Origin: Pseudomonadota bacterium
Lineage (GTDB): Bacteria > Pseudomonadota > Gammaproteobacteria > Burkholderiales > Burkholderiaceae_C
DNA length: 64,000 bases
NCBI GenBank assembly: GCA_021808445.1
Contig: JAKBBP010000005.1
Location: forward strand, 1-64,000
Direction of reading: 5' to 3'
Part shown: positions 8,924-17,412 of the stretch, piece after piece
Position numbering within the stretch: position 1 is the first letter of the stretch
How the letters are laid out: the number at the start of each line of letters is the position of its first letter
Position numbers and translations under genes: made by a program
Notes under the pieces: generated by a model
The model's database searches: none
Seen by the model: only the letters and a program-made list of their open reading frames with translations
What the model was told of the DNA's origin: nothing

Positions 8924-10102
8924 CCCCTGAACTGCGATCTGTTTTGCCATGTCGTGGACAATTTCGGCGACATCGGCGTGGCGTGGCGCCTGGCGAAGCA
9001 GCTGGCGCACGAGCACGGCTGCATCGTCCGGCTGTTCGTCGACGATTTGAACACCTTCGCAGCGATCTGCCCGCAGATCCAGCCGCGCATGGGCCAGCAA
9101 ACCATCGACTCGGTCAGTATTCTGCCGTGGTCGCGCCAGCAGCAACTCGACCCCGCCGACGTGGTGGTCGAAATGTTCGGCTGCCACCTGCTGCCGGGTT
9201 TCATCGAGCGCATCCAGCGCCTGGGCGCGCGCCGGGTGCGCTGGGTGAACCTGGAGCACCTCAGCGCCGAGGCCTGGGTGGAGGGCGCGCACCTGCGCCC
9301 CTCGCCGCAGCCCGGCGGCATCAACAAGCTGTTTTTCTTCCCCGGTTTCGGCGCCGGCACCGGCGGGCTGTTGCGCGAGCGCGACTTGCTGGCGCGCCGC
9401 GCATCCTGGGAGCGCCTGCCCAGCGCGCGGCGCATCGCACTGCGCTCGCTGGGTCTGCCTCCACCGCCGGAACACGCCTTGACGGTCCTGCTGTTCAGCT
9501 ACGCGCGCGCCGGCGTGGCGGGCTGGCTGCAGGCCATGGCCTCGGCCAGCCGCCCCACCACGCTGTGGATCTGCCCGGGGCCCATGCGCGCCGAGGTCGA
9601 CGCCTGGCTGCACATGCAACTGGCCACCGGCCAGAGCACCGTGCGCGGCAGCCTCACCCTGTGCGCCCTGCCCTTCGTGCCGCAGGAGCGCTTCGATGAA
9701 TTGCTGTGGTCGGCCGACGTGTGCATCGTGCGCGGCGAGGACTCCTTCGTGCGCGCGCAATGGGCGGCACGCCCCATGGTCTGGCACGCCTACCCGCAGC
9801 AGGACCAGGCGCACCTGGACAAGATCGACGCCTTCCTGCACCGCTACCTGCGGGAGGCGGATCCTGCCGTGCGCGAGGCCGTCACCGCGATGTCGGAGGC
9901 CTGGAACGACGGCGGGGAGCTGGTGCCCGCCTGGCACTCCTTCTGCGCGGCGCTGCCCGCCATCCGTGCCCATGCGCGTTCCTGGTGCGAGCGCCTGGCC
10001 ACGCAGCCGGACCTGGCGCAGCAACTGCTGCAGGCCCTGGGCGTGGCTCCCGCGCAGGACCCTGCGCGCGCGACCGAGATGCGAAATCCGGCGGCCTGTT
10101 AA
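8915..10102 (+). CDS. earP: EF-P arginine rhamnosyltransferase
   Basis: The 395-residue EarP uses dTDP-L-rhamnose to rhamnosylate Arg32 of EF-P, which activates EF-P to rescue ribosomes stalled on polyproline. Family marks are visible: the N-terminal CHVVDNFGDIGVAWRLAKQL with the catalytic-site Asp, and the C-terminal RGEDSFVRAQWAARPMVWHAYPQ, followed by KIDAFL, which binds the nucleotide sugar. The long track ORF starts far upstream inside antisense udg/uvrC; ATG 8915 gives the family N terminus. The target gene efp follows 39 bases downstream in the same direction, the standard arrangement. Confidence 0.95.
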   Translation: MNHPLNCDLFCHVVDNFGDIGVAWRLAKQLAHEHGCIVRLFVDDLNTFAAICPQIQPRMGQQTIDSVSILPWSRQQQLDPADVVVEMFGCHLLPGFIERIQRLGARRVRWVNLEHLSAEAWVEGAHLRPSPQPGGINKLFFFPGFGAGTGGLLRERDLLARRASWERLPSARRIALRSLGLPPPPEHALTVLLFSYARAGVAGWLQAMASASRPTTLWICPGPMRAEVDAWLHMQLATGQSTVRGSLTLCALPFVPQERFDELLWSADVCIVRGEDSFVRAQWAARPMVWHAYPQQDQAHLDKIDAFLHRYLREADPAVREAVTAMSEAWNDGGELVPAWHSFCAALPAIRAHARSWCERLATQPDLAQQLLQALGVAPAQDPARATEMRNPAAC

Positions 10103-10104
10103 AA
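10099..10104 (+). promoter_or_regulatory. Possible -10 element of an efp promoter
   Basis: TAAAAT overlaps the earP stop codon region and matches the sigma-70 -10 consensus at five of six positions. A start near 10111 would leave a leader of about 31 bases before efp. No good -35 hexamer sits at the right spacing, so this is weak evidence for an efp-specific promoter in addition to readthrough from earP. Confidence 0.3.
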
Positions 10105-10141
10105 TCATCGATTGACTTTTCCCGGAACTTATTCAAAGTCT

Positions 10142-10696
10142 ATGAAACTCGCTCAAGAAATCCGCGCCGGCAATGTGATCATGGTCGGCAAGGATCCGAT
10201 GGTCGTGCAGAGGACCGAGTACAGCCGAGGCGGGCGCAATGCCGCGACGGTGAAGATGAAGCTCAAGAACCTGCTGACCAGCGGGGGCACCGAACTCGTG
10301 TACAAGGCCGACGACAAGCTCGATCCGATCGTGCTCGAGCGCAAGGAGTGCACCTACTCGTACTTCGCCGATCCCATGTACGTGTTCATGGACACCGAGT
10401 ACAACCAGTACGAGGTGGAAAAGGACAACCTCGGCGATGCGCTGCTGTACCTGGAAGACGGCATGCCGGTGGAGGTGGTGTTCTACGACGGCAAGGCGAT
10501 CTCGGTGGAAATGCCCACCACCGTGGTGCGAGAGGTGATGTACACCGAGCCCGCCGTCAAGGGCGACACGTCCGGCAAGGTGCTCAAGCCGGCCAAGATC
10601 TCCACCGGTGCGGAAATCCCCGTGCCCATCTTCGTGGCCATCGGCGACAAGATCGAGATCGACACCCGCACCGGCGAGTACAAGGGCCGCGTGTAA
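10142..10696 (+). CDS. efp: Translation elongation factor P
   Basis: A 184-residue EF-P with the usual three beta-barrel domains: KOW-like N domain ([20 protein letters not shown]), central domain, and C-terminal domain ([24 protein letters not shown]). It binds between P and E sites and promotes peptide-bond formation on polyproline runs. The loop tip reads [11 protein letters not shown]; counting from the Met, the Arg after GG is residue 32, the residue that EarP rhamnosylates, rather than the lysine used in EpmA/GenX organisms. The upstream earP gene agrees. ATG 10142 is chosen over the in-frame ATG 10112, which adds ten non-conserved residues. Confidence 0.97.
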   Translation: MKLAQEIRAGNVIMVGKDPMVVQRTEYSRGGRNAATVKMKLKNLLTSGGTELVYKADDKLDPIVLERKECTYSYFADPMYVFMDTEYNQYEVEKDNLGDALLYLEDGMPVEVVFYDGKAISVEMPTTVVREVMYTEPAVKGDTSGKVLKPAKISTGAEIPVPIFVAIGDKIEIDTRTGEYKGRV

Positions 10697-10889
10697 TCAG
10701 CCCGCCCCGCCCCAGGGCCGCCCCAGGGCCGCCCCAACGCGGAGTGCGTCCCCCGCCCCGCCCAAGGCGCCCCCTTCCTGCACCCCGCCCCGCTGCCGAG
10801 AGCACACCCGCCGCAGGGCCGCCCCAAGGCGGGGTGCGTCCCCCTCGGGGGGACGGAGCGGGGGTCGCCCCCCGCGACGGAGGGGGCCG
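10697..10889. repeat. GC-rich intergenic repeat with a duplicated 31-base unit
   Basis: This spacer is almost pure G and C. A 31-base unit occurs twice with two mismatches, at 10724-10754 and 10814-10844, with the shared core CAGGGCCGCCCCAA and a GTGCGTCCCCC end. A shorter unit CCCAGGGCCGCC is tandemly repeated at the left end, and TCCCCCTCGGGGGGA next to copy two can fold into a hairpin. It looks like an interspersed, hairpin-forming repeat between convergent efp and marR genes. It may act in termination. No coding frame is credible. Confidence 0.6.
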
Positions 10890-11444
10890 TCAATACCCCC
10901 CCCCAGGAATCGGCCGCACGCGCCGAGAGCCGCCGGCGCGACGATTGGCGCGCACCTCCGGCTCGGTACTGGCTCCCAGCTCATCGGCGCGCACGGTCAG
11001 CGCGCTCAGCGCCCGGTCCAGCGCCAGCACCAGCTCGTCATCGATGGCCTCGAGCAGGCGCGCGTTGAGTCGGGCGATCTGCGGAAACACTTCCTCGAAC
11101 AGCGCGCGCCCCGCCGGGGTCAGCGACACCGAGGCCCTGCGCGCGTCGTCGGCAGTGACCGCGCGTTGCGCCAATTCCTTGCCCACCAGGCTGGCGATGG
11201 CGCGCGAGGTGCGTGGGCGATCCAGGTGCGAGCGCTCGGCCAGCTCCGACGGCGAGGCCCGACCCACCGCGGCCAGCACGGCGAGCAGTCGCCACTCCCG
11301 GCGGGAGATGCCCCATTTGCCCTCCATCAGGCGTGTGACCGGGGAAGTCGCCGACGCGTACAGCCGGAACAGGCGGTAGTTCAGCAGTTCATCCAGGTTC
11401 TCGGGATTTCGCAGTCGGCGGATCTCGGGGGACATGGCTTGCAC
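10890..11444 (-). CDS. MarR-family transcriptional regulator
   Basis: A 184-residue winged-helix protein: an N-terminal helix (LLNYRLFRLYASATSPVTRLMEG), the recognition helix region WRLLAVLAAVGRASPSELAERSHLDRPRTSRAIASLVGKEL and the wing TADDARRASVSLTPAGRAL. MarR dimers usually repress nearby genes and release DNA on binding a small ligand. GTG 11444 has GGAGG nine bases upstream; the internal ATG 11435 (MSPEIRRLRN) has none at proper distance. It diverges from the amino-acid ABC importer 211 bases away, so it may regulate that operon. The C-terminal ~25 residues are Arg/Gly-rich and unconserved. Confidence 0.85.
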   Translation of the reverse strand: MQAMSPEIRRLRNPENLDELLNYRLFRLYASATSPVTRLMEGKWGISRREWRLLAVLAAVGRASPSELAERSHLDRPRTSRAIASLVGKELAQRAVTADDARRASVSLTPAGRALFEEVFPQIARLNARLLEAIDDELVLALDRALSALTVRADELGASTEPEVRANRRAGGSRRVRPIPGGGY

Positions 11445-11655
11445 GAGGAGCTGCCTCCGCGGCCGCGGAGACTCGGGCGATATTTCAGCACGACTGTCTT
11501 CCCCATGGAATCGAGTCGGTCCCGTTCCTTGCCGACCCTGATGTATTTCCGGGATTGATTCGAACAACGCATGAGTCCTCCCTAGAATCGTCCGGCATGG
11601 GGCTGGCGGGTGACGCTGCACGGCTCTGACCGAGGCCACAGGAGGAGACCAGACC

Positions 11656-12486
11656 ATGAAGCAACCCGGAACACTTCGCGCGGCCCTGGCCGCCTCGCTG
11701 TTGGGCCTCGGCGCCTGGCACGCGGGCGCCGCCCTGGCGGCCGGCCCCGTCGTCGCGGGCAGCATCACCAACAGCCCGCCGATGATTGCCTACGCGGACG
11801 ACGGCAAGACCTTGCAGGGGGTCATCGTCGACCTGGCCGCGGCGATGAGCGCCCACCTGCCGGCGCCGATCACGTTCAAGCCCGAGGCCTTTCCGAACCT
11901 GTTCCCGGCGATGCAGTCCCACCAGATCGACGTGGCCTTCACGATGATGAACGACACGGCGCAGCGCGAGAAGCTGGTGGACTTCGTCGATTTCTTCAAC
12001 CTCGGCACCCGGCTGTTGGTGCGCAAGGGCAATCCCCAGCATGTCTCGGACCTGCACAGCCTGTGCGGCAAGACCGTGTCCACGGTGCAGGGTTCGATCC
12101 AGATCGACCTGGTCAGGCAGGCCGACGCCTGGTGCGCCGCGCACGGCAAGCCCGCGGTGACGAACCTGCAATACGCCCAGCCGGCCGACGCCCGTCTGCA
12201 GGTGCAGACAGGCCGCGTCGCGGCGTTCTTCGGCAACTCCCCGGTGATGGCATACCTGGCCAGGACGGCCGACGGCGGCAAGCTGTTCGACGTTGCCGGC
12301 CCCGAGTATCAGCAGGTTCCGCTGGGCATCGCGGTGCCCAAGGATCAGCCCAAGCTGCGAGACCAGTTGCAAAAGGCCCTGCAGGCCACCATCGACGACG
12401 GCAGCTACCTGAAGGTGCTGCGTAAATATGGCGTGCAGGGCGGCGCCGTGAAATCCGCAGCCATCGACGCCGGGTCGAAGACCTGA
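11656..12486 (+). CDS. Amino-acid ABC importer, periplasmic binding protein
   Basis: A 276-residue family-3 solute-binding protein. The N terminus is a signal peptide (LAASLLGLGAWHAGAALA, cleavage likely at ALA-AG). Mature features match polar amino-acid binders: GVIVDLAAAMSAHL, AMQSHQIDVAFTMMNDTAQREKLVDFVDFF and QVPLGIAVPKDQPKLRDQLQKALQATIDDGSYLKVLRKYGV. It captures its substrate in the periplasm and delivers it to the permease and ATPase encoded next. A strong AGGAGGAGA precedes ATG 11656. The specificity cannot be read; glutamine/histidine-type substrates are usual for the family. Confidence 0.9.
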   Translation: MKQPGTLRAALAASLLGLGAWHAGAALAAGPVVAGSITNSPPMIAYADDGKTLQGVIVDLAAAMSAHLPAPITFKPEAFPNLFPAMQSHQIDVAFTMMNDTAQREKLVDFVDFFNLGTRLLVRKGNPQHVSDLHSLCGKTVSTVQGSIQIDLVRQADAWCAAHGKPAVTNLQYAQPADARLQVQTGRVAAFFGNSPVMAYLARTADGGKLFDVAGPEYQQVPLGIAVPKDQPKLRDQLQKALQATIDDGSYLKVLRKYGVQGGAVKSAAIDAGSKT

Positions 12487-12539
12487 ATTCCCGCGACGGC
12501 GAGGCACGGGGGCGGCGGGACGGCAAGGCGGCGCGCAGC

Positions 12540-13370
12540 ATGATGGAACCCATCGACGTCGCCCGCATGCGGGTGGTGCCCCTGCGCCGCCCCGGGCTGT
12601 GGATCGCCAGCACCGTCGCCGCGGCCGCCTTCGTGCTGCTGGCGGTTTCGGTCTGGCGCAACCCCAACATCGACCACGCCGCGATCGCGCGCTACCAGTT
12701 CGCGCCGGCCATTCTCGCCGGACTGCGCACGACCCTGCTGATCGCGCTGATCTCCGAGCTGGTCGGGCTCATGCTGGGCACCCTGCTGGCGGTGGGGCTG
12801 ATGTCCGGCAGCTGGGTGCTGCGCATGGGCAGCCGTCTGTACGTCTGGCTGCTGCGCGGCACCCCGCTGCTGGTACAGATCATCGTGTGGGGCAACCTGG
12901 CGCTGCTGTTCCCGCACCTGGGACCCTTCTCCACCAACGCCGTGCTCACGCCTTTCGTTGCCTCGATCGTGGCGCTAGGCCTGAACGAAGCGGCCTACAT
13001 GGCCGAGGTGGTGCGTGCCGGGCTGCTGTCGGTGGATCGCGGACAGTACGAGGCCTCGACGGCCCTGGGCATGCGCCGCGGCCTGGCGCTGAGGCGCATC
13101 ATCCTGCCGCAGGCGCTGCGGGTGATCGTGCCGCCGGCGGGCAACCAGTTCATCTCCCTGCTCAAGGCCACCTCGCTGGTATCGGTGATCTCCGGCGGAG
13201 ACCTGCTGACGGCGGCGGAGAACATCTCCTCGGCCAATCTGCACACCATCGAGCTGATGCTGGTGGCCACCTTCTGGTACCTGCTGGTCACGACCGTGGC
13301 CGGCGCGGGCCAGCATGTGCTGGAACGCCGGCTGGGTCGCGCGCACCGGAGCCCGCATGAAGCCGGATGA
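12540..13370 (+). CDS. Amino-acid ABC importer, permease (HisM/GlnP type)
   Basis: A 276-residue inner-membrane permease with one early transmembrane helix ([21 protein letters not shown]) and a BPD_transp_1 core: [25 protein letters not shown], then the EAA loop [29 protein letters not shown], which contacts the ATPase. A single permease gene suggests a homodimeric membrane unit. It follows the binding protein by 53 bases and its last 14 bases overlap the ATPase start. The start region has two ATGs (12540, 12543) and no strong ribosome binding site, so the first is taken. Confidence 0.92.
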   Translation: MMEPIDVARMRVVPLRRPGLWIASTVAAAAFVLLAVSVWRNPNIDHAAIARYQFAPAILAGLRTTLLIALISELVGLMLGTLLAVGLMSGSWVLRMGSRLYVWLLRGTPLLVQIIVWGNLALLFPHLGPFSTNAVLTPFVASIVALGLNEAAYMAEVVRAGLLSVDRGQYEASTALGMRRGLALRRIILPQALRVIVPPAGNQFISLLKATSLVSVISGGDLLTAAENISSANLHTIELMLVATFWYLLVTTVAGAGQHVLERRLGRAHRSPHEAG

Positions 13371-14175
13371 ATCTGCCGCCGCGCGCCCCATGGTGCAGGC
13401 GCGGGGCGTGCGCAAGAGCTACGGGCACCTGGAGGTGCTCAAAGGCATCGACCTCGACGTGGCCGCCGGGGAGGTGGTATGCCTGATCGGTCCGTCGGGC
13501 TCGGGCAAGAGCACCTTCCTGCGCTGCATCAACCATCTCGAGACCATCCAGGCAGGCGCCATCCGGGTGGACGGAGCGCTGATCGGCTGCCGCGCGCACA
13601 ACGGGCGCCTGTACGAACTGTCCGAGGGCGAGGTCTGCCGCCAGCGCGCCGACATCGGCATGGTGTTCCAGCGCTTCAATCTGTTCCCGCACATGACCGC
13701 GCTGCAGAACATCATGGAAGCGCCGGTGCACGTGCGCCGCCAGCCGGTCGACCAGGCCCGCCGACGGGCGCTGGAACTGCTGGAGCGCGTGGGTCTTCTG
13801 GCCAAGGCGCATGCCTATCCGGGCCAGCTCTCCGGCGGCCAGCAGCAGCGCATCGCCATCGCACGCGCGCTGGCCATGCAGCCCAAGCTGATGCTGTTCG
13901 ACGAGCCCACCTCGGCACTGGACCCCGAGCTGGTCGACGAGGTGCTGGCGGTGATGCGCCAGCTCGCCGACGAAGGCATGACCATGATCGTGGTCACGCA
14001 CGAGATCGGCTTCGCGCGCGACGTGGGTCACCGCGTGGCGTTCATGGATGGCGGCGTGATCGTCGAGCAGGGCCCGCCGCAGGACATCCTGGTACGCCCC
14101 AGCCAGGAACGTACCCGTGCCTTCCTGGCGCGGGTCATCGGCCCCCGGCAGGCAGAGGAATCCGCAACGGGGTAG
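13357..14175 (+). CDS. Amino-acid ABC importer, ATP-binding protein
   Basis: A 272-residue ABC ATPase of the GlnQ/HisP class. Walker A is GPSGSGKST, the signature LSGGQQQR, Walker [13 protein letters not shown] and the switch His is in VVTHE. It drives import through the preceding permease. A short insert ([20 protein letters not shown]) before the Q-loop is longer than in GlnQ but common in this transporter group. ATG 13357 lies within the last codons of the permease gene (14-base overlap), so translation is probably coupled; the track start 14 codons earlier has no support. Confidence 0.94.
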   Translation: MKPDESAAARPMVQARGVRKSYGHLEVLKGIDLDVAAGEVVCLIGPSGSGKSTFLRCINHLETIQAGAIRVDGALIGCRAHNGRLYELSEGEVCRQRADIGMVFQRFNLFPHMTALQNIMEAPVHVRRQPVDQARRRALELLERVGLLAKAHAYPGQLSGGQQQRIAIARALAMQPKLMLFDEPTSALDPELVDEVLAVMRQLADEGMTMIVVTHEIGFARDVGHRVAFMDGGVIVEQGPPQDILVRPSQERTRAFLARVIGPRQAEESATG

Positions 14176-14225
14176 GCGCGCTGCCGCGCTACGCCCCAAG
14201 GTCCAGAAACGCAACGGAGCCGACG

Positions 14226-15791
14226 GTGGTCCGCAACGTCCTGTTCATCATGGCCGACCAGCTGCGCCGGGATCACCTGGGCTGCTACGGCCACCCCTAC
14301 ATCCGCACCCCCAGCATCGATGCGCTGGCTCGGCGCGGCGTGCGCTTCGACCAGGCCTACGTCAATTCCGGCGTGTGCGGCCCCTCGCGCATGAGCTATT
14401 ACACCGGGCGCTACGTCGCCAGCCACGGTGCCACCTGGAACCGCGTTCCGCTGTCGGTGGGCGAGCTCACGCTGGGCGAGTACCTGCGCGGCGCCGGGAT
14501 GGAGCTGGCGCTGGCCGGGAAGACCCATGTGATGCCCGACCATGAGGGCCTGCGCCGGCTGCAGCTGGACGGGAACAGCGAACTCGGCCACCTGCTCGAG
14601 CGCGGGGGCTTCAGCGAGCTCGACCGCTACGACGGCCACCACGCTCCCGGCGACGAATCGGGCTACCCGGCCTTCCTGCGCGCGCATGGCTACGACAGCG
14701 CCGATCCGTGGACCGACTACGTGATCTCCGCGCTCGACGCCCAGGGTCGGGTGTGCTCGGGCTGGCACATGCGCAACGTACACCTTCCGGCGCGGGTGCG
14801 CGAGGAGCATTCCGAGACCGCGTACATGACCGACCAGGCCATGCGCTTCATCGGGAACATGGGCGAGCGCCCCTGGGTGCTCCACCTGAGCTATGTCAAG
14901 CCACACTGGCCCTACATGGCACCCGCCCCCTACCACGCCGCCTACACGGCCGACCAGTGCCTGCCGGTGCTGCGCACCCGGCAGGAACTGCGCGACGCCC
15001 ACCCGGTGCTGGCCGCCTATCGAGCCAGCGAGGAAAGCCGAAGCTTCTCGCTGGACGAATGCGTGCGCGTGGTGCGCCCGGCCTACCAGGGACTGATCGA
15101 GCAGCTCGACACCCATCTGGGGCGGCTGTTCGAACACATGGACCGCCTGGGCGTGCTGCACGACACGATGATCATCCTGTGCTCCGACCATGGCGATTTT
15201 CTGGGCGACCACTGGCTGGGCGAGAAGGAGCTGTTCTACGACATGATCCAGCGCGTGCCGCTGATCGTCGTGGACCCCTCGCCCGAGGCCGACCTCAGCC
15301 GGGGCCGGGTGGAAGCGCGCATGGTGGAAAGCGTGGACATCGTGCCGACCGTCCTGCGGGCGCTGGGACTGCAGATCCCGCAGCATCGCATCGAGGGGCG
15401 CTGCCTGCAGGAGCTGCTGTTCGATGCGGGACAGCAGCCCCCGGCATGGCGGGACGCGGTGTTTTCGGAACTCGACTACAGTTTCAAGGACGCGCGGCGC
15501 CTGCTGGGCAAGAGCCCGCAAAACGCGAAGGGGTTCTCCTGTCGCGACGGGCGCTGGCGCTACGTGTACTGGCTGGACGAAGCCGAACAGCTGTACGACC
15601 TGCAGGCAGACCCGCAGGAAATGGTCGACCTGGGGCGCGAGGCCTCGACCGAGTCGGTGCGCGAGGCCATGCGCTCGCGTCTGCTCGACTGGCTGGCCCG
15701 CCGCAAGCGGCGCACCACGATCAGCGACGAGATGGTCGAGCGCGGAACGGGGGCGCACAAGCGGGCGGGGGTGTTTTTCGGTCAGTGGTAA
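14226..15791 (+). CDS. Sulfatase / phosphonate monoester hydrolase family enzyme
   Basis: A 521-residue member of the alkaline-phosphatase superfamily. Visible are the metal-binding start FIMADQLRRDHLGCYG, the formylglycine motif C-x-P-S-R in NSGVCGPSRMSYYTGR, and the second metal site ILCSDHGDFLGDHWLGEK. The cysteine must be oxidised to formylglycine to act on sulfate or phosphonate/phosphodiester esters. The overall pattern (GGFSELDRYDGHH, YVKPHWPY, the C-terminal YDLQADPQEMVDL) is nearest phosphonate monoester hydrolases, but arylsulfatase is possible. There is no signal peptide. GTG 14226 follows an ACGGAG site; the gene lies 50 bases behind the ABC operon, so it may hydrolyse a compound related to the imported substrate. 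Confidence 0.85.
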   Translation: MVRNVLFIMADQLRRDHLGCYGHPYIRTPSIDALARRGVRFDQAYVNSGVCGPSRMSYYTGRYVASHGATWNRVPLSVGELTLGEYLRGAGMELALAGKTHVMPDHEGLRRLQLDGNSELGHLLERGGFSELDRYDGHHAPGDESGYPAFLRAHGYDSADPWTDYVISALDAQGRVCSGWHMRNVHLPARVREEHSETAYMTDQAMRFIGNMGERPWVLHLSYVKPHWPYMAPAPYHAAYTADQCLPVLRTRQELRDAHPVLAAYRASEESRSFSLDECVRVVRPAYQGLIEQLDTHLGRLFEHMDRLGVLHDTMIILCSDHGDFLGDHWLGEKELFYDMIQRVPLIVVDPSPEADLSRGRVEARMVESVDIVPTVLRALGLQIPQHRIEGRCLQELLFDAGQQPPAWRDAVFSELDYSFKDARRLLGKSPQNAKGFSCRDGRWRYVYWLDEAEQLYDLQADPQEMVDLGREASTESVREAMRSRLLDWLARRKRRTTISDEMVERGTGAHKRAGVFFGQW

Positions 15792-15818
15792 TCTCGGCGC
15801 TGGTCGCATAAGGAATTC

Positions 15819-15905
15819 ATGAGCATTCAGGCCTTGATCGTCGGAATCCACCTGGCGCGCAGCGTGCGTGGCAGGCCGGGCGCGCCCCCTCGGGCAGCGC
15901 GCTGA
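15819..15905 (+). CDS. Possible 28-residue small ORF upstream of hppD
   Basis: ATG 15819 has AAGGA four bases upstream and opens a frame [20 protein letters not shown] ending at TGA 15903-15905, five bases before a strong hairpin. It could be a leader peptide for hppD or chance. No aromatic residues are enriched (no Tyr, Phe or Trp), which argues against classical aromatic amino-acid attenuation. It is too short for the ORF track. Confidence 0.25.
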   Translation: MSIQALIVGIHLARSVRGRPGAPPRAAR

Positions 15906-15910
15906 TTCCC

Positions 15911-15934
15911 CGTGCCGCGCGAGCGCGCGGCACG
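15911..15934 (+). other. Strong 10-bp hairpin between sulfatase gene and hppD
   Basis: CGTGCCGCGC-GAGC-GCGCGGCACG is a perfect ten-base-pair inverted repeat with a four-base loop, 36 bases before the hppD start. There is no T-tract, so it is not a standard intrinsic terminator; it may stabilise the mRNA 3' end of the upstream gene or act in the hppD leader. Confidence 0.55.
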
Positions 15935-15969
15935 TGCACGACTTCCTTGAACCCTTGCAGGAGCCTGCA

Positions 15970-17052
15970 ATGCCTGATCTGTTCGACAATCCCATGGGAT
16001 TGTGCGGATTTGAGTTCGTCGAATTCGCCTCCCCCACTCCCGGCGTGCTCGAACCCCTGTTCCAGAACATGGGGTTCACACGCGTGGCCCGCCATCGCAG
16101 CAAGGATGTGGAGCTCTGGCGCCAGGGCGACATCAATTTCATCGTCAACCGCGAACCTCGCAGCCTCGCCGCCTACTTCGCGGCGGAGCATGGTCCCAGC
16201 GCCTGCGGCCTGGCCTTCAGGGTGCGCGACGCGCACAAGGCCTATGCACGCGCGCTGGACCTGGGGGCGCAGCCCCTGGAGATCCCGACGGGGCCGATGG
16301 AGCTGCGCCTTCCGGCCATCAAGGGTATCGGCGGGGCGCCGCTGTACCTGATCGACCGTTTCGAGGACGGCAGGAGCATCTACGACATCGACTTCGAATG
16401 GGTCGATGGCTGCGATCGCCACCCGCGAGGACATGGGCTGAAGCTCATCGACCACCTCACCCACAACGTCTACCGGGGGCGAATGGCCTTCTGGGCCGGG
16501 TTCTACGAGAAGATCTTCAACTTCCGGGAAATCCGCTACTTCGACATCAAGGGTGAGTACACCGGCCTGACCAGCCGGGCCATGTCCGCCCCGGACGGGC
16601 GCATCCGCATTCCCCTCAACGAGGAGGCCGGCGGCAATGGTCAGATCGAGGAGTTCCTGATGCAGTTCAACGGCGAGGGCATCCAGCACGTGGCGCTGCT
16701 CACCGAGGATCTGGTCGCCACGGTCGACGCACTGCGCGCCAGCGGCGTGCCGCTGATGAGCGCGCCCAACGAGATCTACTACGAAATGCTCGAGGAGCGC
16801 CTGCCCGGGCATGGCGAACCCGTGGCCGAACTGCGCGCGCGAGGCATCCTGCTCGACGGTTCCACCGCCGGCGGGGACAAACGCCTGTTGCTGCAGATCT
16901 TCTCGCAGACCCTCCTGGGCCCGGTGTTCTTCGAGTTCATCCAGCGCAAGGCGGACGAAGGCTTCGGGGAAGGCAATTTCAAGGCCCTGTTCGAATCCAT
17001 CGAACGTGACCAGATCCGCCGCGGCGTGCTGGGCACGGCCAAGGCGGAGTAG
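15970..17052 (+). CDS. hppD: 4-hydroxyphenylpyruvate dioxygenase
   Basis: A 360-residue Fe(II) enzyme that converts 4-hydroxyphenylpyruvate to homogentisate in tyrosine and phenylalanine breakdown. The two-domain vicinal-oxygen-chelate fold is evident; the C-terminal domain holds the metal ligands in IDHLTHNV (His), EGIQHVAL (His) and [11 protein letters not shown] (Glu). [17 protein letters not shown] and the C-terminal [24 protein letters not shown] are family marks. ATG 15970 follows AGGAG by seven bases; the track start 34 codons earlier lies inside the hairpin region. Homogentisate dioxygenase is not in the window, but an APC-type amino-acid permease gene lies nearby on the other strand. 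Confidence 0.95.
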   Translation: MPDLFDNPMGLCGFEFVEFASPTPGVLEPLFQNMGFTRVARHRSKDVELWRQGDINFIVNREPRSLAAYFAAEHGPSACGLAFRVRDAHKAYARALDLGAQPLEIPTGPMELRLPAIKGIGGAPLYLIDRFEDGRSIYDIDFEWVDGCDRHPRGHGLKLIDHLTHNVYRGRMAFWAGFYEKIFNFREIRYFDIKGEYTGLTSRAMSAPDGRIRIPLNEEAGGNGQIEEFLMQFNGEGIQHVALLTEDLVATVDALRASGVPLMSAPNEIYYEMLEERLPGHGEPVAELRARGILLDGSTAGGDKRLLLQIFSQTLLGPVFFEFIQRKADEGFGEGNFKALFESIERDQIRRGVLGTAKAE

Positions 17053-17054
17053 AA

Positions 17055-17360
17055 CTAGGTGCGCGCGGCGCCGCAGTTCCAGCATTGCGCGAACTGCGGG
17101 CCGTGGCGCTCGCCGCAGGCCTCGCAGCGCCACCATGGGCCACGCACGGGGCGCTGCAGTTCACCCAGGAGCTGGCGGGCGCGCTCGAGGTCGCGGTCGT
17201 CCAGTACCCAGACGGTGGGTTCGGCCTCGCTGGGGGGAATCTCCCCGGCGATGCTGGACAGGTAGCGGGAGAACACGCGCGCCTCGATTCCTGCGGCACT
17301 CAGCGCATCCGCCCACAGGGTGGCGATGACCAGGTTCGGGGCGGACTCGACTCGACGCAT
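17055..17360 (-). CDS. DUF2007-type protein with C-terminal zinc ribbon
   Basis: A 101-residue soluble protein. The first ~65 residues (NLVIATLWADALSAAGIEARVFSRYL, then EPTVWVLDDRDLERARQLLGEL) match the DUF2007 'putative signal-transducing protein' fold, related to ACT/GlnB-like folds. The end holds two CxxC pairs (CEACGERHGPQFAQCWNCG), a probable zinc ribbon. The function is unknown. ATG 17360 is chosen because residues encoded upstream are unconserved. Its stop lies two bases from the hppD stop, tail to tail. Confidence 0.75.
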   Translation of the reverse strand: MRRVESAPNLVIATLWADALSAAGIEARVFSRYLSSIAGEIPPSEAEPTVWVLDDRDLERARQLLGELQRPVRGPWWRCEACGERHGPQFAQCWNCGAART

Positions 17361-17412
17361 GCCCCGAGCATAGCTCCGAGGCTGCGGCCACTGGCGTGTT
17401 CCCGCGCAGCTC

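Noticed and set aside
10112-10140. TTGACT upstream of efp considered as a -35 box
   Set aside because: No acceptable -10 hexamer 16-18 bases downstream before the start codon.
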